Position numbers and translations under genes: made by a program. A DNA stretch of 64,000 nt from Janthinobacterium sp. ROICE36 (GTDB lineage: Bacteria > Pseudomonadota > Gammaproteobacteria > Burkholderiales > Burkholderiaceae_D): assembly GCF_002869965.1 (NCBI RefSeq), contig NZ_PEBS01000001.1, positions 174,248 through 238,247 of the forward strand. Reading direction: 5' to 3'. A model generated the notes under the pieces. The model was given only the letters and a program-made list of their open reading frames with translations. It had not been told where the DNA came from and made no database searches. Positions within the stretch are counted from its first letter, which is position 1, and each line of letters begins with the position of its first letter. Below are positions 1 to 7,756 of the stretch, one piece after another.

Positions 1-81
1 GACGGGAATTTCCGGGTCCGGCACGTCGCCCAGCCAGGCCCAGACCTGGGCGGCGTTCAGCGCTGCCGTGGGCGTGTTCAT
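1..81 (-). CDS. paaD: Phenylacetyl-CoA epoxidase subunit PaaD, N-terminal part
   Basis: Only the first 27 codons lie in the window; the gene runs off the left edge. The visible protein has the start typical of PaaD, with W-x-W-L-x-D-V followed by the conserved DPEIPV motif of the DUF59/MIP18-like fold. PaaD is needed for maturation of the ring-1,2-phenylacetyl-CoA epoxidase, probably at its metal or Fe-S centre. The ATG overlaps the paaC stop as TAATG, so translation is very likely coupled. The gene order paaA-B-C-D supports the call. A reductase gene (paaE) would be expected beyond the edge. Confidence 0.85.
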   Translation of the reverse strand, partial: MNTPTAALNAAQVWAWLGDVPDPEIPV

Positions 82-848
82 TACCAATCTGCCCCGGGAT
101 AGGCGCGCTGCAGGAACTGCATCTCGGCCAGGATGAATCCCAGGTGTTCCGTGTGCGTGCCCTGCTTGCCGCCCTTTTGCATCCAGGCGTCGGGCGCCGG
201 CATGGTCAAGGTGGCTTCGGCGAAGATCTCGGCCACGTGTTCGAGGAAGGCCTGGCGCAACACGTCCGATGGCGGCGCGATGCCGGCGGCAAGCATGGCC
301 TGGTCAACGGCGTCGTACTTGAACATCTCGCCCGTGTACATCCACAGCTTGTCGGCCGCCGCCTGTGTTTTCGCGTGGCTGTCTGCCGTGCCGTCGCCGA
401 GGCGCACGATCAGGTCACCGCTGCGGCGCAGGTGATAGGTGACTTCCTTGATCGACTTTTGCGCCACTTCGACGATGCGTGGATCACTGCATTTCGCCAG
501 TTCCAGCAGCTGGAAGTAGTGCCAGGTGTCGAAGAAGAACTGGCGCATCATCGTGTCGGCGTAATTGCCGTTCGGCTGCTCCAGCAGCAGACAATTCTTG
601 AAGTCGTGGGCGTCGCGCAAAAAGGCGATGTCATCCTCGTCGCGGCCAGCGTTTTCCAGTTCGGCCGCATAGCTGAACCACAAACGCGTCTGGCCCAGCA
701 AGTCCAGCGCCACATTGGTCAGCGCCATGTCTTCTTCCAGCGCAGGGCCCTTGCCGCACAGTTGCGACAGCTGCTGGCTGAGGATCAGGGCGTTGTCGCC
801 CAGGCGCAGGAGGTAATTGACTTTGTCATCCATTGCGATCGCTCCCAT
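81..848 (-). CDS. paaC: Phenylacetyl-CoA epoxidase subunit PaaC
   Basis: This is the structural, non-catalytic ferritin-like subunit of the phenylacetyl-CoA epoxidase, which pairs with PaaA. The protein is about 255 residues, the usual length, with the family signatures NYLLRLGDNALILSQ near the N-terminus and FFFDTWHYFQL near residue 105, which belong to the four-helix bundle. The ATG at 848 overlaps the paaB stop as TGATG and is the likely start. A GTG one codon upstream and an internal ATG at 833 (MDDKV) are alternatives. It is part of the minus-strand paaABCD operon for aerobic hybrid degradation of phenylacetate. Confidence 0.93.
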   Translation of the reverse strand: MGAIAMDDKVNYLLRLGDNALILSQQLSQLCGKGPALEEDMALTNVALDLLGQTRLWFSYAAELENAGRDEDDIAFLRDAHDFKNCLLLEQPNGNYADTMMRQFFFDTWHYFQLLELAKCSDPRIVEVAQKSIKEVTYHLRRSGDLIVRLGDGTADSHAKTQAAADKLWMYTGEMFKYDAVDQAMLAAGIAPPSDVLRQAFLEHVAEIFAEATLTMPAPDAWMQKGGKQGTHTEHLGFILAEMQFLQRAYPGADW

Positions 849-1132
849 CACAGGTTCTTGACTTCTTCCGGCATCGGGAAGAAGGTGGGATGGCGGTACA
901 CCTTGCTGTTCGACGGTTCGAACAGGGCGCCCTTGTCGCCGGGGCTGCTGGCGACGATATCGGCCGCGCGCACCACCCAGATGCTCACGCCTTCATTGCG
1001 GCGCGTATAGACGTCGCGCGCATGGTTGACCGCCATGGTGGCGTCGGAGGCGTGCAAGCTGCCCACATGCTTGTGTGCCAGGCCGTGCTGGCTGCGGATG
1101 AAAACTTCCCACAATGGCCATTCTTTGCTCAT
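848..1132 (-). CDS. paaB: Phenylacetyl-CoA epoxidase subunit PaaB
   Basis: This small subunit bridges PaaA-PaaC heterodimers in the epoxidase complex. The 94-residue protein is full length and begins with the typical WPLWEVFIRSQHGLAHKHVGSLHA block; it ends with a conserved SNSKVYRHPTFFP segment. A strong ribosome binding site (GGGGAGAG) precedes the ATG. It sits 28 bp after paaA and overlaps paaC by one base, which fits a single transcript. Confidence 0.95.
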   Translation of the reverse strand: MSKEWPLWEVFIRSQHGLAHKHVGSLHASDATMAVNHARDVYTRRNEGVSIWVVRAADIVASSPGDKGALFEPSNSKVYRHPTFFPMPEEVKNL

Positions 1133-1160
1133 ATTGCTCTCCCCTATCTGTCTTATGTAT

Positions 1161-2150
1161 TTACGCTACCGCTTTGACTGCGGCTTGTTTATCTGCATAC
1201 GCGAGCAAGGCATCGCGGAACCACTCGCCGTCTTCATACGCCTTGACCCGCGTTTGCAGGCGCTCGCGGTTGCACGGGCCATTGCCCTTCAAGACATTGT
1301 TAAACTCGGACCAGTCGATCTCGCCGAATTCATAGTGACCCGTTTCGGCATTGAATTTCAGGTCGGGATCAGGCACGGTCAGGCCCAGGTATTCGATCTG
1401 CGGTACAGTCTGGTCGACCATGCGCTGACGCAATTCATCATTCGAGAACAGCTTGATGCGCCATTGCGCCGATTGGGCGCTGTTGACGGAAGCGGCGTCG
1501 GACGGGCCGAACATCATCAAGGACGGCCACCACCAGCGGTTCAGCGCATCCTGCGCCATGGCTTTCTGTTCTGGCGTGCCCTTGCACAGCGACATCATGA
1601 TGTCGTAACCCTGGCGCGCATGGAACGATTCTTCCTTGCAGACGCGGATCATGGCGCGCGCATACGGGCCATACGAGCAGCGGCACAGCGGGATCTGGTT
1701 GATGATGGCGGAGCCGTCGACCAGCCAGCCGATGGCGCCCATATCGGCCCACGACAGGGTGGGATAGTTAAAGATGCTGGAATACTTGGCTTTGCCCGAG
1801 TGCAAGGCAGCGAGCAGATCGTCGCGCGACACACCCAGGGTTTCAGCGGCGCTGTACAGGTACAGGCCATGACCGGCTTCATCCTGGATCTTCGCCAGCA
1901 GGATGGACTTGCGTTTCAAGGTCGGCGCGCGCGTGACCCAGTTACCCTCGGGCAATTGACCGACGATTTCCGAATGCGCATGCTGCGAAATCTGGCGGAT
2001 CAGGGTCTTGCGGTAAGCGTCCGGCATCCAGTCCTTGGCCTCGATCTTGATGCCTTCGTCGATGCGCGCCTGAAAAGCGCGCTCTTCGGCCCCCATGTCA
2101 TCGATGGAAAGGACGTTCTTGAGGCCGGTTTCAACCATTTGTGCGTACAT
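1161..2150 (-). CDS. paaA: Phenylacetyl-CoA epoxidase catalytic subunit PaaA
   Basis: PaaA is the di-iron oxygenase that inserts oxygen into the aromatic ring of phenylacetyl-CoA to form the 1,2-epoxide. The protein is 329 residues, as expected. Di-iron ligand motifs are visible: E-x-x-H within [13 protein letters not shown] (near residue 120) and a second E-x-x-H in [13 protein letters not shown] (near residue 205). The ATG at 2150 has a GGGAGA ribosome binding site. It is the first gene of the paaABCD unit and is divergent from paaX, with about 270 bp of regulatory DNA between them. Confidence 0.96.
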   Translation of the reverse strand: MYAQMVETGLKNVLSIDDMGAEERAFQARIDEGIKIEAKDWMPDAYRKTLIRQISQHAHSEIVGQLPEGNWVTRAPTLKRKSILLAKIQDEAGHGLYLYSAAETLGVSRDDLLAALHSGKAKYSSIFNYPTLSWADMGAIGWLVDGSAIINQIPLCRCSYGPYARAMIRVCKEESFHARQGYDIMMSLCKGTPEQKAMAQDALNRWWWPSLMMFGPSDAASVNSAQSAQWRIKLFSNDELRQRMVDQTVPQIEYLGLTVPDPDLKFNAETGHYEFGEIDWSEFNNVLKGNGPCNRERLQTRVKAYEDGEWFRDALLAYADKQAAVKAVA

Positions 2151-2204
2151 GATCTGTCTCCCATGTCTTTGATTTTGCGCAGCAACGCGGTGCGATCAAC
2201 AGAT

Positions 2205-2264
2205 GATACGATACAAAAAACGATTTGCATACACTTGATTTGAATCATTTTAAAAATTCGTATC
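2205..2264. promoter_or_regulatory. Inverted GATACGA half-sites between paaA and paaX
   Basis: The AT-rich paaA-paaX intergenic DNA contains GATACGA at 2205-2211 and its reverse complement TCGTATC at 2258-2264, about five helical turns apart. Further CGAT- and CGTATGATA-like words lie nearby at 2219-2226 and near 2285. Spaced half-sites on one face of the helix suit a dimeric repressor such as PaaX, but I did not match a published operator, so this is inference only. Confidence 0.3.
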
Positions 2265-2417
2265 TTGTGCAGCTTTTTTGTGCGTATGATATTGCGGATG
2301 AGAAAACATTGTGAAGTGCCACCAGCGCTTACGGCAAATTATTGACGCGCTACCCGCGCAGCCAAGTAAACTGCTGCTTTTATTGAATCGACCGCAACAC
2401 GGCCAGACCGGAACCAC

Positions 2418-3368
2418 ATGAAGAACACCTGCTGCACGGCATGGATAGCCGATTTCCTGGAAAGCGACCCACCGCGCTCGAAGTCCCTGGTGATGACCAT
2501 CTTTGGCGACGCCATCGTGCCGCGCGGCGGCGCCATCGTGCCGCGCGGCGGCGCCATCTGGTTGGGCAGCCTGATCGAACTGCTGGCACCGTTTGGCGTG
2601 AATGACCGTTTATTGCGCACCAGCGTGTTTCGCCTGGCGCAGGAAGGCTGGCTCAGCTCGCAACGCGACGGCCGCCGCAGCGCCTATACGATACGCCCGG
2701 AGGCGCTGGCCCGCTTCGAGCGCGCCTATCGCCGCATCTATGCGCCACTGGTCGTGCACTGGGATGGCAGCTGGACCCTGGTGATCGGGCCGGCCGGCAG
2801 CATCGGCGCCGCCGAACGGGGCGCACTGCGCAAGGAATTATTGTGGGCTGGCTATGGCTTGATCTCTCCTGGCATCTTTGGCCATCCGGCCAGCAACTCG
2901 GAGGCGCTGGAAGATATCCTCGTGCGCAACGAAGTACAGGGCAAGCTGTATGTCTGCCACACTACAGAGTTGCCAGGTGTCAGCACACGCCCCTTACGCG
3001 ACATGGTGGGCGAATGCTGGGACTTGTCGGAGGTGATGGCAGGCTACGAAAAATTCATCGCTCGCTTCCAGCCGCTGCTGACCCTGCTGCAAGAAGAACC
3101 CGTGTTCGATGCCGAGCAAGCCTTCGTCATCCGCTCGCTGCTGACGCACGCCTACCGCCGCGTGCAGTTGCACGATCCGCAACTGCCCGTCGAACTGCTG
3201 CCCGAACCATGGCCAGGCACGCAAGCGTATGCACTGGCGCGCGACCTGTACCGCATCACCCATGCGGCGGCCGAGGAACATATCCTGGCCACCTTGCGGC
3301 GCGAGGATGAGCAGGCGGCGGATGTGGAACCATGGTTTTTCGAACGTTTCGGCGGCCTGAACACCTGA
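2418..3368 (+). CDS. paaX: PaaX-family transcriptional repressor of phenylacetate genes
   Basis: PaaX is a phenylacetyl-CoA-responsive repressor. The 316-residue protein has the N-terminal winged-helix region (PPRSKSLVMTIFGD, then LLRTSVFRLAQEGWL near residues 62-76) and the PaaX C-terminal domain with WDGSWTLVI and GLISPGIFGHP. It is divergent from paaA, the usual place for the regulator. An exact 21-bp tandem duplication (2511-2552) duplicates seven residues (AIVPRGG) just before the WLGSL helix; relatives normally have one copy. The frame stays open, so the protein may work, but the insertion lies in the DNA-binding domain. Confidence 0.9.
   Translation: MKNTCCTAWIADFLESDPPRSKSLVMTIFGDAIVPRGGAIVPRGGAIWLGSLIELLAPFGVNDRLLRTSVFRLAQEGWLSSQRDGRRSAYTIRPEALARFERAYRRIYAPLVVHWDGSWTLVIGPAGSIGAAERGALRKELLWAGYGLISPGIFGHPASNSEALEDILVRNEVQGKLYVCHTTELPGVSTRPLRDMVGECWDLSEVMAGYEKFIARFQPLLTLLQEEPVFDAEQAFVIRSLLTHAYRRVQLHDPQLPVELLPEPWPGTQAYALARDLYRITHAAAEEHILATLRREDEQAADVEPWFFERFGGLNT
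2511..2552 (+). repeat. Perfect 21-bp in-frame tandem duplication inside paaX
   Basis: Units 2511-2531 and 2532-2552 are identical. Each encodes AIVPRGG, and the following codons again begin with AI. The unit is GC-rich with CGCGCGG runs, so slipped-strand replication is a likely origin. The identity of the copies suggests a recent event or a variable tract. Confidence 0.9.
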
Positions 3369-3389
3369 CAAAACGTCCATGGCGGCGTT

Positions 3390-3461
3390 GCAGGGCCTGG
3401 GCGTACGTTCGTACTGCCTGCGGCCCTGCGCCTTGCCCTGAACATTTTTCAGGCGTTCAGG
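3390..3461. terminator. Two stem-loops between convergent genes after paaX
   Basis: GCAGGGCC (3390-3397) pairs with GGCCCTGC (3422-3429), with an inner GTACG/CGTAC stem. CCTGAAC (3437-3443) pairs with GTTCAGG (3455-3461). They lie between paaX (plus) and a convergent minus-strand gene. Neither has a clean U-tract, so intrinsic termination is uncertain. Confidence 0.4.
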
Positions 3462-3478
3462 AATAAGTTACTGTCTGC

Positions 3479-3733
3479 TCACTGTTTCGCCACTACTTGC
3501 TTGGCCCCCGCCAACAAATCCTGCCCCAGCTTTTCCAGCGCATTCGCTTGCACCAGCATGGTATCGAGGATGGCGGCATTGAAGGTCAATTCGGCCGGCG
3601 TGGTGTAGCCGGGGAAACGCAGAATACGCAGCAATTCCTGCAAGGTGGTGCCCTTGCCCAGATGCGCCAGAGCATCGCTGAGGGCGCTGACTTTCTTTTC
3701 CAGTTCGCGTATGTGGTTGCCGTTGTCGTCCAT
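3479..3733 (-). CDS. Small conserved-looking protein of unknown function (84 aa)
   Basis: I do not recognise this family. The protein starts MDDNGNHIRELEKKVSALSDAL, a short heptad-like helix that could form a coiled coil, and continues with a second helical block rich in Leu and Ala (LDTMLVQANALEKLGQDLL). It has no signal peptide or membrane segment, so it is probably cytoplasmic. The ATG at 3733 has a good GGGGAG ribosome binding site; an upstream start would add residues with no support. It is divergent from the M14 peptidase gene. Confidence 0.6.
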   Translation of the reverse strand: MDDNGNHIRELEKKVSALSDALAHLGKGTTLQELLRILRFPGYTTPAELTFNAAILDTMLVQANALEKLGQDLLAGAKQVVAKQ

Positions 3734-3874
3734 GATGATCTCCCCGTGTTGGAGCTTCCACGTTAGCAAAGCATGTCCTGCATCGTTTGCGCCAGCACAA
3801 AGGCCAGCGCAAAACAGGTATCATCGCGCCATTGCACACGATGCAAAACCCATACGTTTTTATCAGGAACACAC

Positions 3875-4999
3875 ATGACCATTAAAATCAGCCAGCAATT
3901 CGACGCCGGCGCGATCGAGGTGCTGCGCGCCGACGATGCCCACTCCATCGAGCTGAACATCCGCAAGGATTCCCACGCCGATATCACGCAGTGGTTTTAT
4001 TTCCGCCTGCAAGGCGCGCAAGGCGAGGCGTGCACGATCCGCTTCATGAATGCAGGCAAGTCGGCCTACCCGGACGGCTGGAAAGACTACCAGGCCGTGG
4101 CCAGCTACGACCGCGAAACCTGGTTCCGCGTGCCAACCAGTTTTGACGGCACGGTGATGACGATCAACCATACGCCGGAAGAAGAAAGCGTGTACTACGC
4201 CTACTTCGAACCGTACCCATGGGATCGCCACCTGGCCCTGATCGATAGCGCGCAAGCGTCGCCGCTGGTGCGCTTGATCGACCTGGGCAGCACGGTGGAA
4301 GGCCGCGACATGAATCTGCTGGTGGTCGGCGACGCCGATGCCGAGAAGAAAGTCTGGATCATCGCGCGCCAGCATCCGGGTGAAACGATGGCGGAATGGT
4401 TTGTCGAAGGCATGCTCGAAGCCTTGCTGGACCAGGCCAATCCGTTTGCCCGCCAGTGCCTGCAGGATGCCGTCTTCTACGTGGTGCCGAACATGAACCC
4501 CGACGGTTCCGTGCATGGCAACCTGCGCACCAACGCGGCCGGCGCCAACCTGAACCGCGAATGGATGACGCCGACGATGGAACGCAGCCCGGAAGTGTTC
4601 CTGGTGAAACAGAAAATGCATGCAATCGGCTGCGACCTGTTCCTCGACGTGCATGGCGACGAAGGTCTGCCTTACGTGTTCGTCGCCGGCAGCGATGCGC
4701 TGGAAAATTTCACGCCTGCACAAAAGGCTGAGCAAGACCGCTTCATCGCCGACTTCAAGGTGGCCAGTCCCGATTTCCAGGATGAACACGGCTATGAAGA
4801 CGGCCCGTTCACGCCGGAAGTGCTGACCATGGGTTCGCCCCATATCACGCATGCCTTCGGCTGCCTGGCGTTGACCCTGGAACTGCCGTTCAAGGACAAT
4901 GCCAACGATCCCGACCCACAAACGGGCTGGAACGGCGCCCGCAGCGCTGCCCTGGGCGCGGCCGTACTGCAAGCTATCCTGTCCACCTTGCGCGCCTGA
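3875..4999 (+). CDS. M14-family cytosolic carboxypeptidase
   Basis: This is a zinc carboxypeptidase of the cytosolic carboxypeptidase (CCP-like) branch, whose eukaryotic members trim glutamates from tubulin. The 374-residue protein has the N-terminal beta-rich domain of this branch (ITQWFYFRLQG near 37-47; W-F-R-V-P near 83) and the catalytic domain. Zinc ligands are visible as H167-x-x-E170 (RQHPGETMAEW) and H260 (LDVHGDE), with N-L-N-R-E-W near 226-230 for substrate binding. No signal peptide is present. The ATG at 3875 follows an AGGAA site. The physiological substrate in bacteria is unknown. Confidence 0.9.
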   Translation: MTIKISQQFDAGAIEVLRADDAHSIELNIRKDSHADITQWFYFRLQGAQGEACTIRFMNAGKSAYPDGWKDYQAVASYDRETWFRVPTSFDGTVMTINHTPEEESVYYAYFEPYPWDRHLALIDSAQASPLVRLIDLGSTVEGRDMNLLVVGDADAEKKVWIIARQHPGETMAEWFVEGMLEALLDQANPFARQCLQDAVFYVVPNMNPDGSVHGNLRTNAAGANLNREWMTPTMERSPEVFLVKQKMHAIGCDLFLDVHGDEGLPYVFVAGSDALENFTPAQKAEQDRFIADFKVASPDFQDEHGYEDGPFTPEVLTMGSPHITHAFGCLALTLELPFKDNANDPDPQTGWNGARSAALGAAVLQAILSTLRA

Positions 5000-5014
5000 T
5001 GGCCGCATGACACC

Positions 5015-5036
5015 GGCCCGTCGAGCATGACGGGCC
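5015..5036 (+). terminator. Stem-loop after the M14 peptidase gene
   Basis: GGCCCGTC (5015-5022) and GACGGGCC (5029-5036) form a perfect 8-bp stem with a 6-base loop, 16 bp after the stop. There is no T-tract, so it may be a weak or Rho-assisted terminator or an mRNA-stabilising hairpin. Confidence 0.45.
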
Positions 5037-5181
5037 AGGCCGGCAGCATCTCTGCCGCTGGCGCTACCCTTGCCTCTTCTTGCGCAGCGCAGCATCGCTA
5101 ATCGTTGCCAGGCCAGCCATTGCTGCCTATACTGCTGGCAGCATGCTTGTGTCTTCCTTCTTGCCGTCAACCCATCCACAT

Positions 5182-6384
5182 ATGAAAAACACAGACCAGC
5201 CACGCGCCCTGAAGCGCTTTTTCAGGATACGATTTGCACACGTGTGCATCGCTTCAGTTACCAGCCTGACAGGAATATTCTGCCTGGCGGCCGAACTCAG
5301 TCCTGCCGCACAGCTGGGGCGGCACATCTTCCACGATGCCAGTCTGTCCGCTTCGGGCAAGCAGTCGTGCGCCAGTTGCCATGATCCGGCCCACGCCTAC
5401 GCGCCCGGCAACAAGCTGGCCGTGCAACTGGGAGGCGCCGATGGCCAGGCGCACGGCTACCGCGCCACGCCATCGCTGCGCTATCTGGAACACAATCCGC
5501 CCTTCCGCTTTGATGCAGAGGGCGCGCCCAACGGCGGCATCAACCGCGACGGCCGCGCCGCCAGCCTGGCAGAACAGGCGGAGCGACCGTTCCTGGCAGC
5601 GCACGAAATGGCCAATGCCAGCACGGACGAGGTAGTGGAAAGGCTGCGCAAGGGCAGTTACGCGGAAGCATTCCGACACGCCTTTGGCGACGCCATCTTT
5701 GCGCAACCGCAACAGGCATTCAGCCGCATCACCTATGCCTTGCAGCAATTCCAGCAAGAAGAGCCGGATTTCCACCGCTACGATTCCAAATATGACCTCT
5801 ACCTGGCCAACAAGGTTCCACTGGAACTGGCCGAATTGCGGGGCCTGGCCCTGTTCAACGACGAACGCAAGGGCAATTGCGCCGCTTGCCACCCCAGCGT
5901 GCGAGGCGAACATGGCGCGCCACCGTTGTTTACGGACTTCAGTTTTGACAATCTGGGCGTGCCGCGCAATACGCGCATTCCCGCCACCGCCGACCCGGCC
6001 TATTTCGACCTGGGTTTGTGCGGCCCCGACCGCACGGATCTGACGCTGAAGGGAGAGTTATGCGGCGCCTTCAAGGTGCCCAGCCTGCGCAATGTGGCCA
6101 CGCGCCAGGTATTTTTTCACAATGGCGTGTTCGATAATCTGACGGATGCCCTGCGTTTTTATGTGCGGCGCGATACGCATCCACAAGAATGGTATCCGCG
6201 CGACAAACGGGGGAAAGTGCAGAAATTCAACGACGTGCCACGCAGCTACCGCAGCAACGTGAACGTCCGCGAAGCACCGTTCGACCGCAAGCGCGGCATG
6301 GCGCCGGCGCTGACCGCGGGCGAGATCGAGGATATGGTGAAGTTTCTGGCCACCCTGACGGACGGCTATCAAGTGCAGCAGTGA
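5182..6384 (+). CDS. Exported di-heme cytochrome c peroxidase (MauG/CcpA-type)
   Basis: The 400-residue protein has a basic start and hydrophobic segment (about residues 18-37), consistent with export to the periplasm. Two c-type heme motifs are visible, C63-ASC-H67 and a CAACH motif near residue 237, as in bacterial di-heme peroxidases and MauG relatives. Other family blocks include TPSLRY, PFLAAHEMAN, and FKVPSLRNVA with a nearby F-F-H-N-G. The ATG at 5182 (MKNTDQPR) is preferred because it gives a sensible signal sequence. Its role could be peroxide reduction or protein cofactor modification; no dedicated partner lies beside it. It converges on the aminotransferase gene. Confidence 0.88.
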   Translation: MKNTDQPRALKRFFRIRFAHVCIASVTSLTGIFCLAAELSPAAQLGRHIFHDASLSASGKQSCASCHDPAHAYAPGNKLAVQLGGADGQAHGYRATPSLRYLEHNPPFRFDAEGAPNGGINRDGRAASLAEQAERPFLAAHEMANASTDEVVERLRKGSYAEAFRHAFGDAIFAQPQQAFSRITYALQQFQQEEPDFHRYDSKYDLYLANKVPLELAELRGLALFNDERKGNCAACHPSVRGEHGAPPLFTDFSFDNLGVPRNTRIPATADPAYFDLGLCGPDRTDLTLKGELCGAFKVPSLRNVATRQVFFHNGVFDNLTDALRFYVRRDTHPQEWYPRDKRGKVQKFNDVPRSYRSNVNVREAPFDRKRGMAPALTAGEIEDMVKFLATLTDGYQVQQ

Positions 6385-6427
6385 GGCATGCGGCGCTCCA
6401 GTGCTGGAGCGCGCACATCCCTGACAA

Positions 6428-7750
6428 CTAGCCGCGCGCCACCTTGCGCAGGGCAGCGACCAGCTTGTCCAGGTGCGACTCGGGCGTAAAGATGCCCGGC
6501 GTAACGCGCACGCACGCACCGGATGCCAGCCCGTCGCGGGGCACGGTAAAGATGCCGTATTCCTGCACCAGCTTTTTCGACAAGGCGTAACTGTCGGCTA
6601 CGCTCGTCTTGCCCTTCAGTCGGAACGCGGCAATGGCGCTCGTCAGGCGCGGATCGCCGGACGCCAGCACCTCGATGCCATCGATGCCGCGCGCCGCGTC
6701 CACCCAGCGGTTGCGCAGCAACCTCAGCCGCGCCTGCTTGTTGGCCACGCCGATTTGCGCATGCAAGTCCAGCGCCGTCGGCAAGCTCAGATACGCGGCG
6801 AAATTGACCGTGCCCGTGTGCACGCGGGTGCGAATATCGTCGCCCGCCTTTTCTCCAAGGTAGGGGTCGATATCGGCCAGCCTGCCCCGCTTGATGTAGG
6901 CGGCGCCCACGCCCACGGGCGCGCCTATCCATTTGTGCAGATTGATGCCGGCAAAGTCTGCCTGCAGGTCGGGAATCGTCATGTCGAGCTGACCAAAACC
7001 GTGCGCCGTATCGACGATGACATCGATGCCACGTGCGCGCGCCAGGCGACTGATCTCGGCCACCGGCAAGAGCATGCCGTTGCGGTGATTGACATGCGTG
7101 AGCAGCATCAATTTCAAGGTGGGCTGGCTTTCCATGGCGGCAATATAGGCAGCGACGACATTGTCATGCGTAAACGGTTCCGGCATGCTGATCGACACCA
7201 CCTGGGCGCCGCGTCGCTGCTGCAGCCAGCGCGTGACGGTGATCATGTTGTCGTAATCGATATCCGCGTACAGCACCGCATCGCCCGGCTGCAAGCGGTT
7301 GTAGCCGGCGATCAAGACTTGCAGCGCTTCCGTGGCGCCCCGCGTCAGCACGATTTCATCGCTCGCCACGCCCAGCGCCCTGGCCGCCGCCGCGCGGGCC
7401 GCCTCGAAGTCGGCCGGAAAGCGCATGCGCGCATACCAGGCATTGTCGCGGTTGACCATGCTCAATTGCTGCTCGTAATGACGCAGCACGGGCCTGGCCA
7501 TCGAGCCCCAGAAGGCGTTGTCCAGTTGCACGACGGCATCGGTGGTGTCGTATTGCGCAGCTACCGCCTGCCAGTACGCCTGGTTGCTGGCCAGGGCTTC
7601 CGGCGTGCTGCCGGCGGGCACTGCTGGCAAGGGCGGCAAGGCTGGAGGCAAGGCGGCGGATGCGGCCGCTGCTGCGCCCGCCGTCAAGGGCAGCGCCGCC
7701 GCCAACGAACCCGCGCGTAACAAGGCGCGGCGTTGTGGATTCATCATCAT
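6428..7750 (-). CDS. Tat-exported class V aminotransferase (isopenicillin N epimerase-like)
   Basis: This is a PLP-dependent fold-type I enzyme of the class V/cysteine desulfurase superfamily, about 440 residues. The N-terminus has a twin-arginine-like signal (QRRALLRAGSLAAALPLTAGAAAAA). The PLP-binding block is visible: DVIVDTAHGFGQLDM with the cofactor Asp, and INLHKWIGAP with the Schiff-base lysine. Several ATG codons in a row (7750, 7747, 7744) follow an AAGGGG site, so the exact start is open. The gene begins 7 bp after the TonB-dependent receptor stop, so both are almost surely co-transcribed. Export of a PLP enzyme beside a receptor suggests processing of an imported amino compound, but the substrate is unknown. 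Confidence 0.87.
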   Translation of the reverse strand: MMMNPQRRALLRAGSLAAALPLTAGAAAAASAALPPALPPLPAVPAGSTPEALASNQAYWQAVAAQYDTTDAVVQLDNAFWGSMARPVLRHYEQQLSMVNRDNAWYARMRFPADFEAARAAAARALGVASDEIVLTRGATEALQVLIAGYNRLQPGDAVLYADIDYDNMITVTRWLQQRRGAQVVSISMPEPFTHDNVVAAYIAAMESQPTLKLMLLTHVNHRNGMLLPVAEISRLARARGIDVIVDTAHGFGQLDMTIPDLQADFAGINLHKWIGAPVGVGAAYIKRGRLADIDPYLGEKAGDDIRTRVHTGTVNFAAYLSLPTALDLHAQIGVANKQARLRLLRNRWVDAARGIDGIEVLASGDPRLTSAIAAFRLKGKTSVADSYALSKKLVQEYGIFTVPRDGLASGACVRVTPGIFTPESHLDKLVAALRKVARG

Positions 7751-7756
7751 CACCCC

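Noticed and set aside
3863..5203. A 446-codon open frame opposite the M14 peptidase
   Set aside because: The sense strand encodes zinc ligands and a complete peptidase; the antisense product is compositionally shadow-like.
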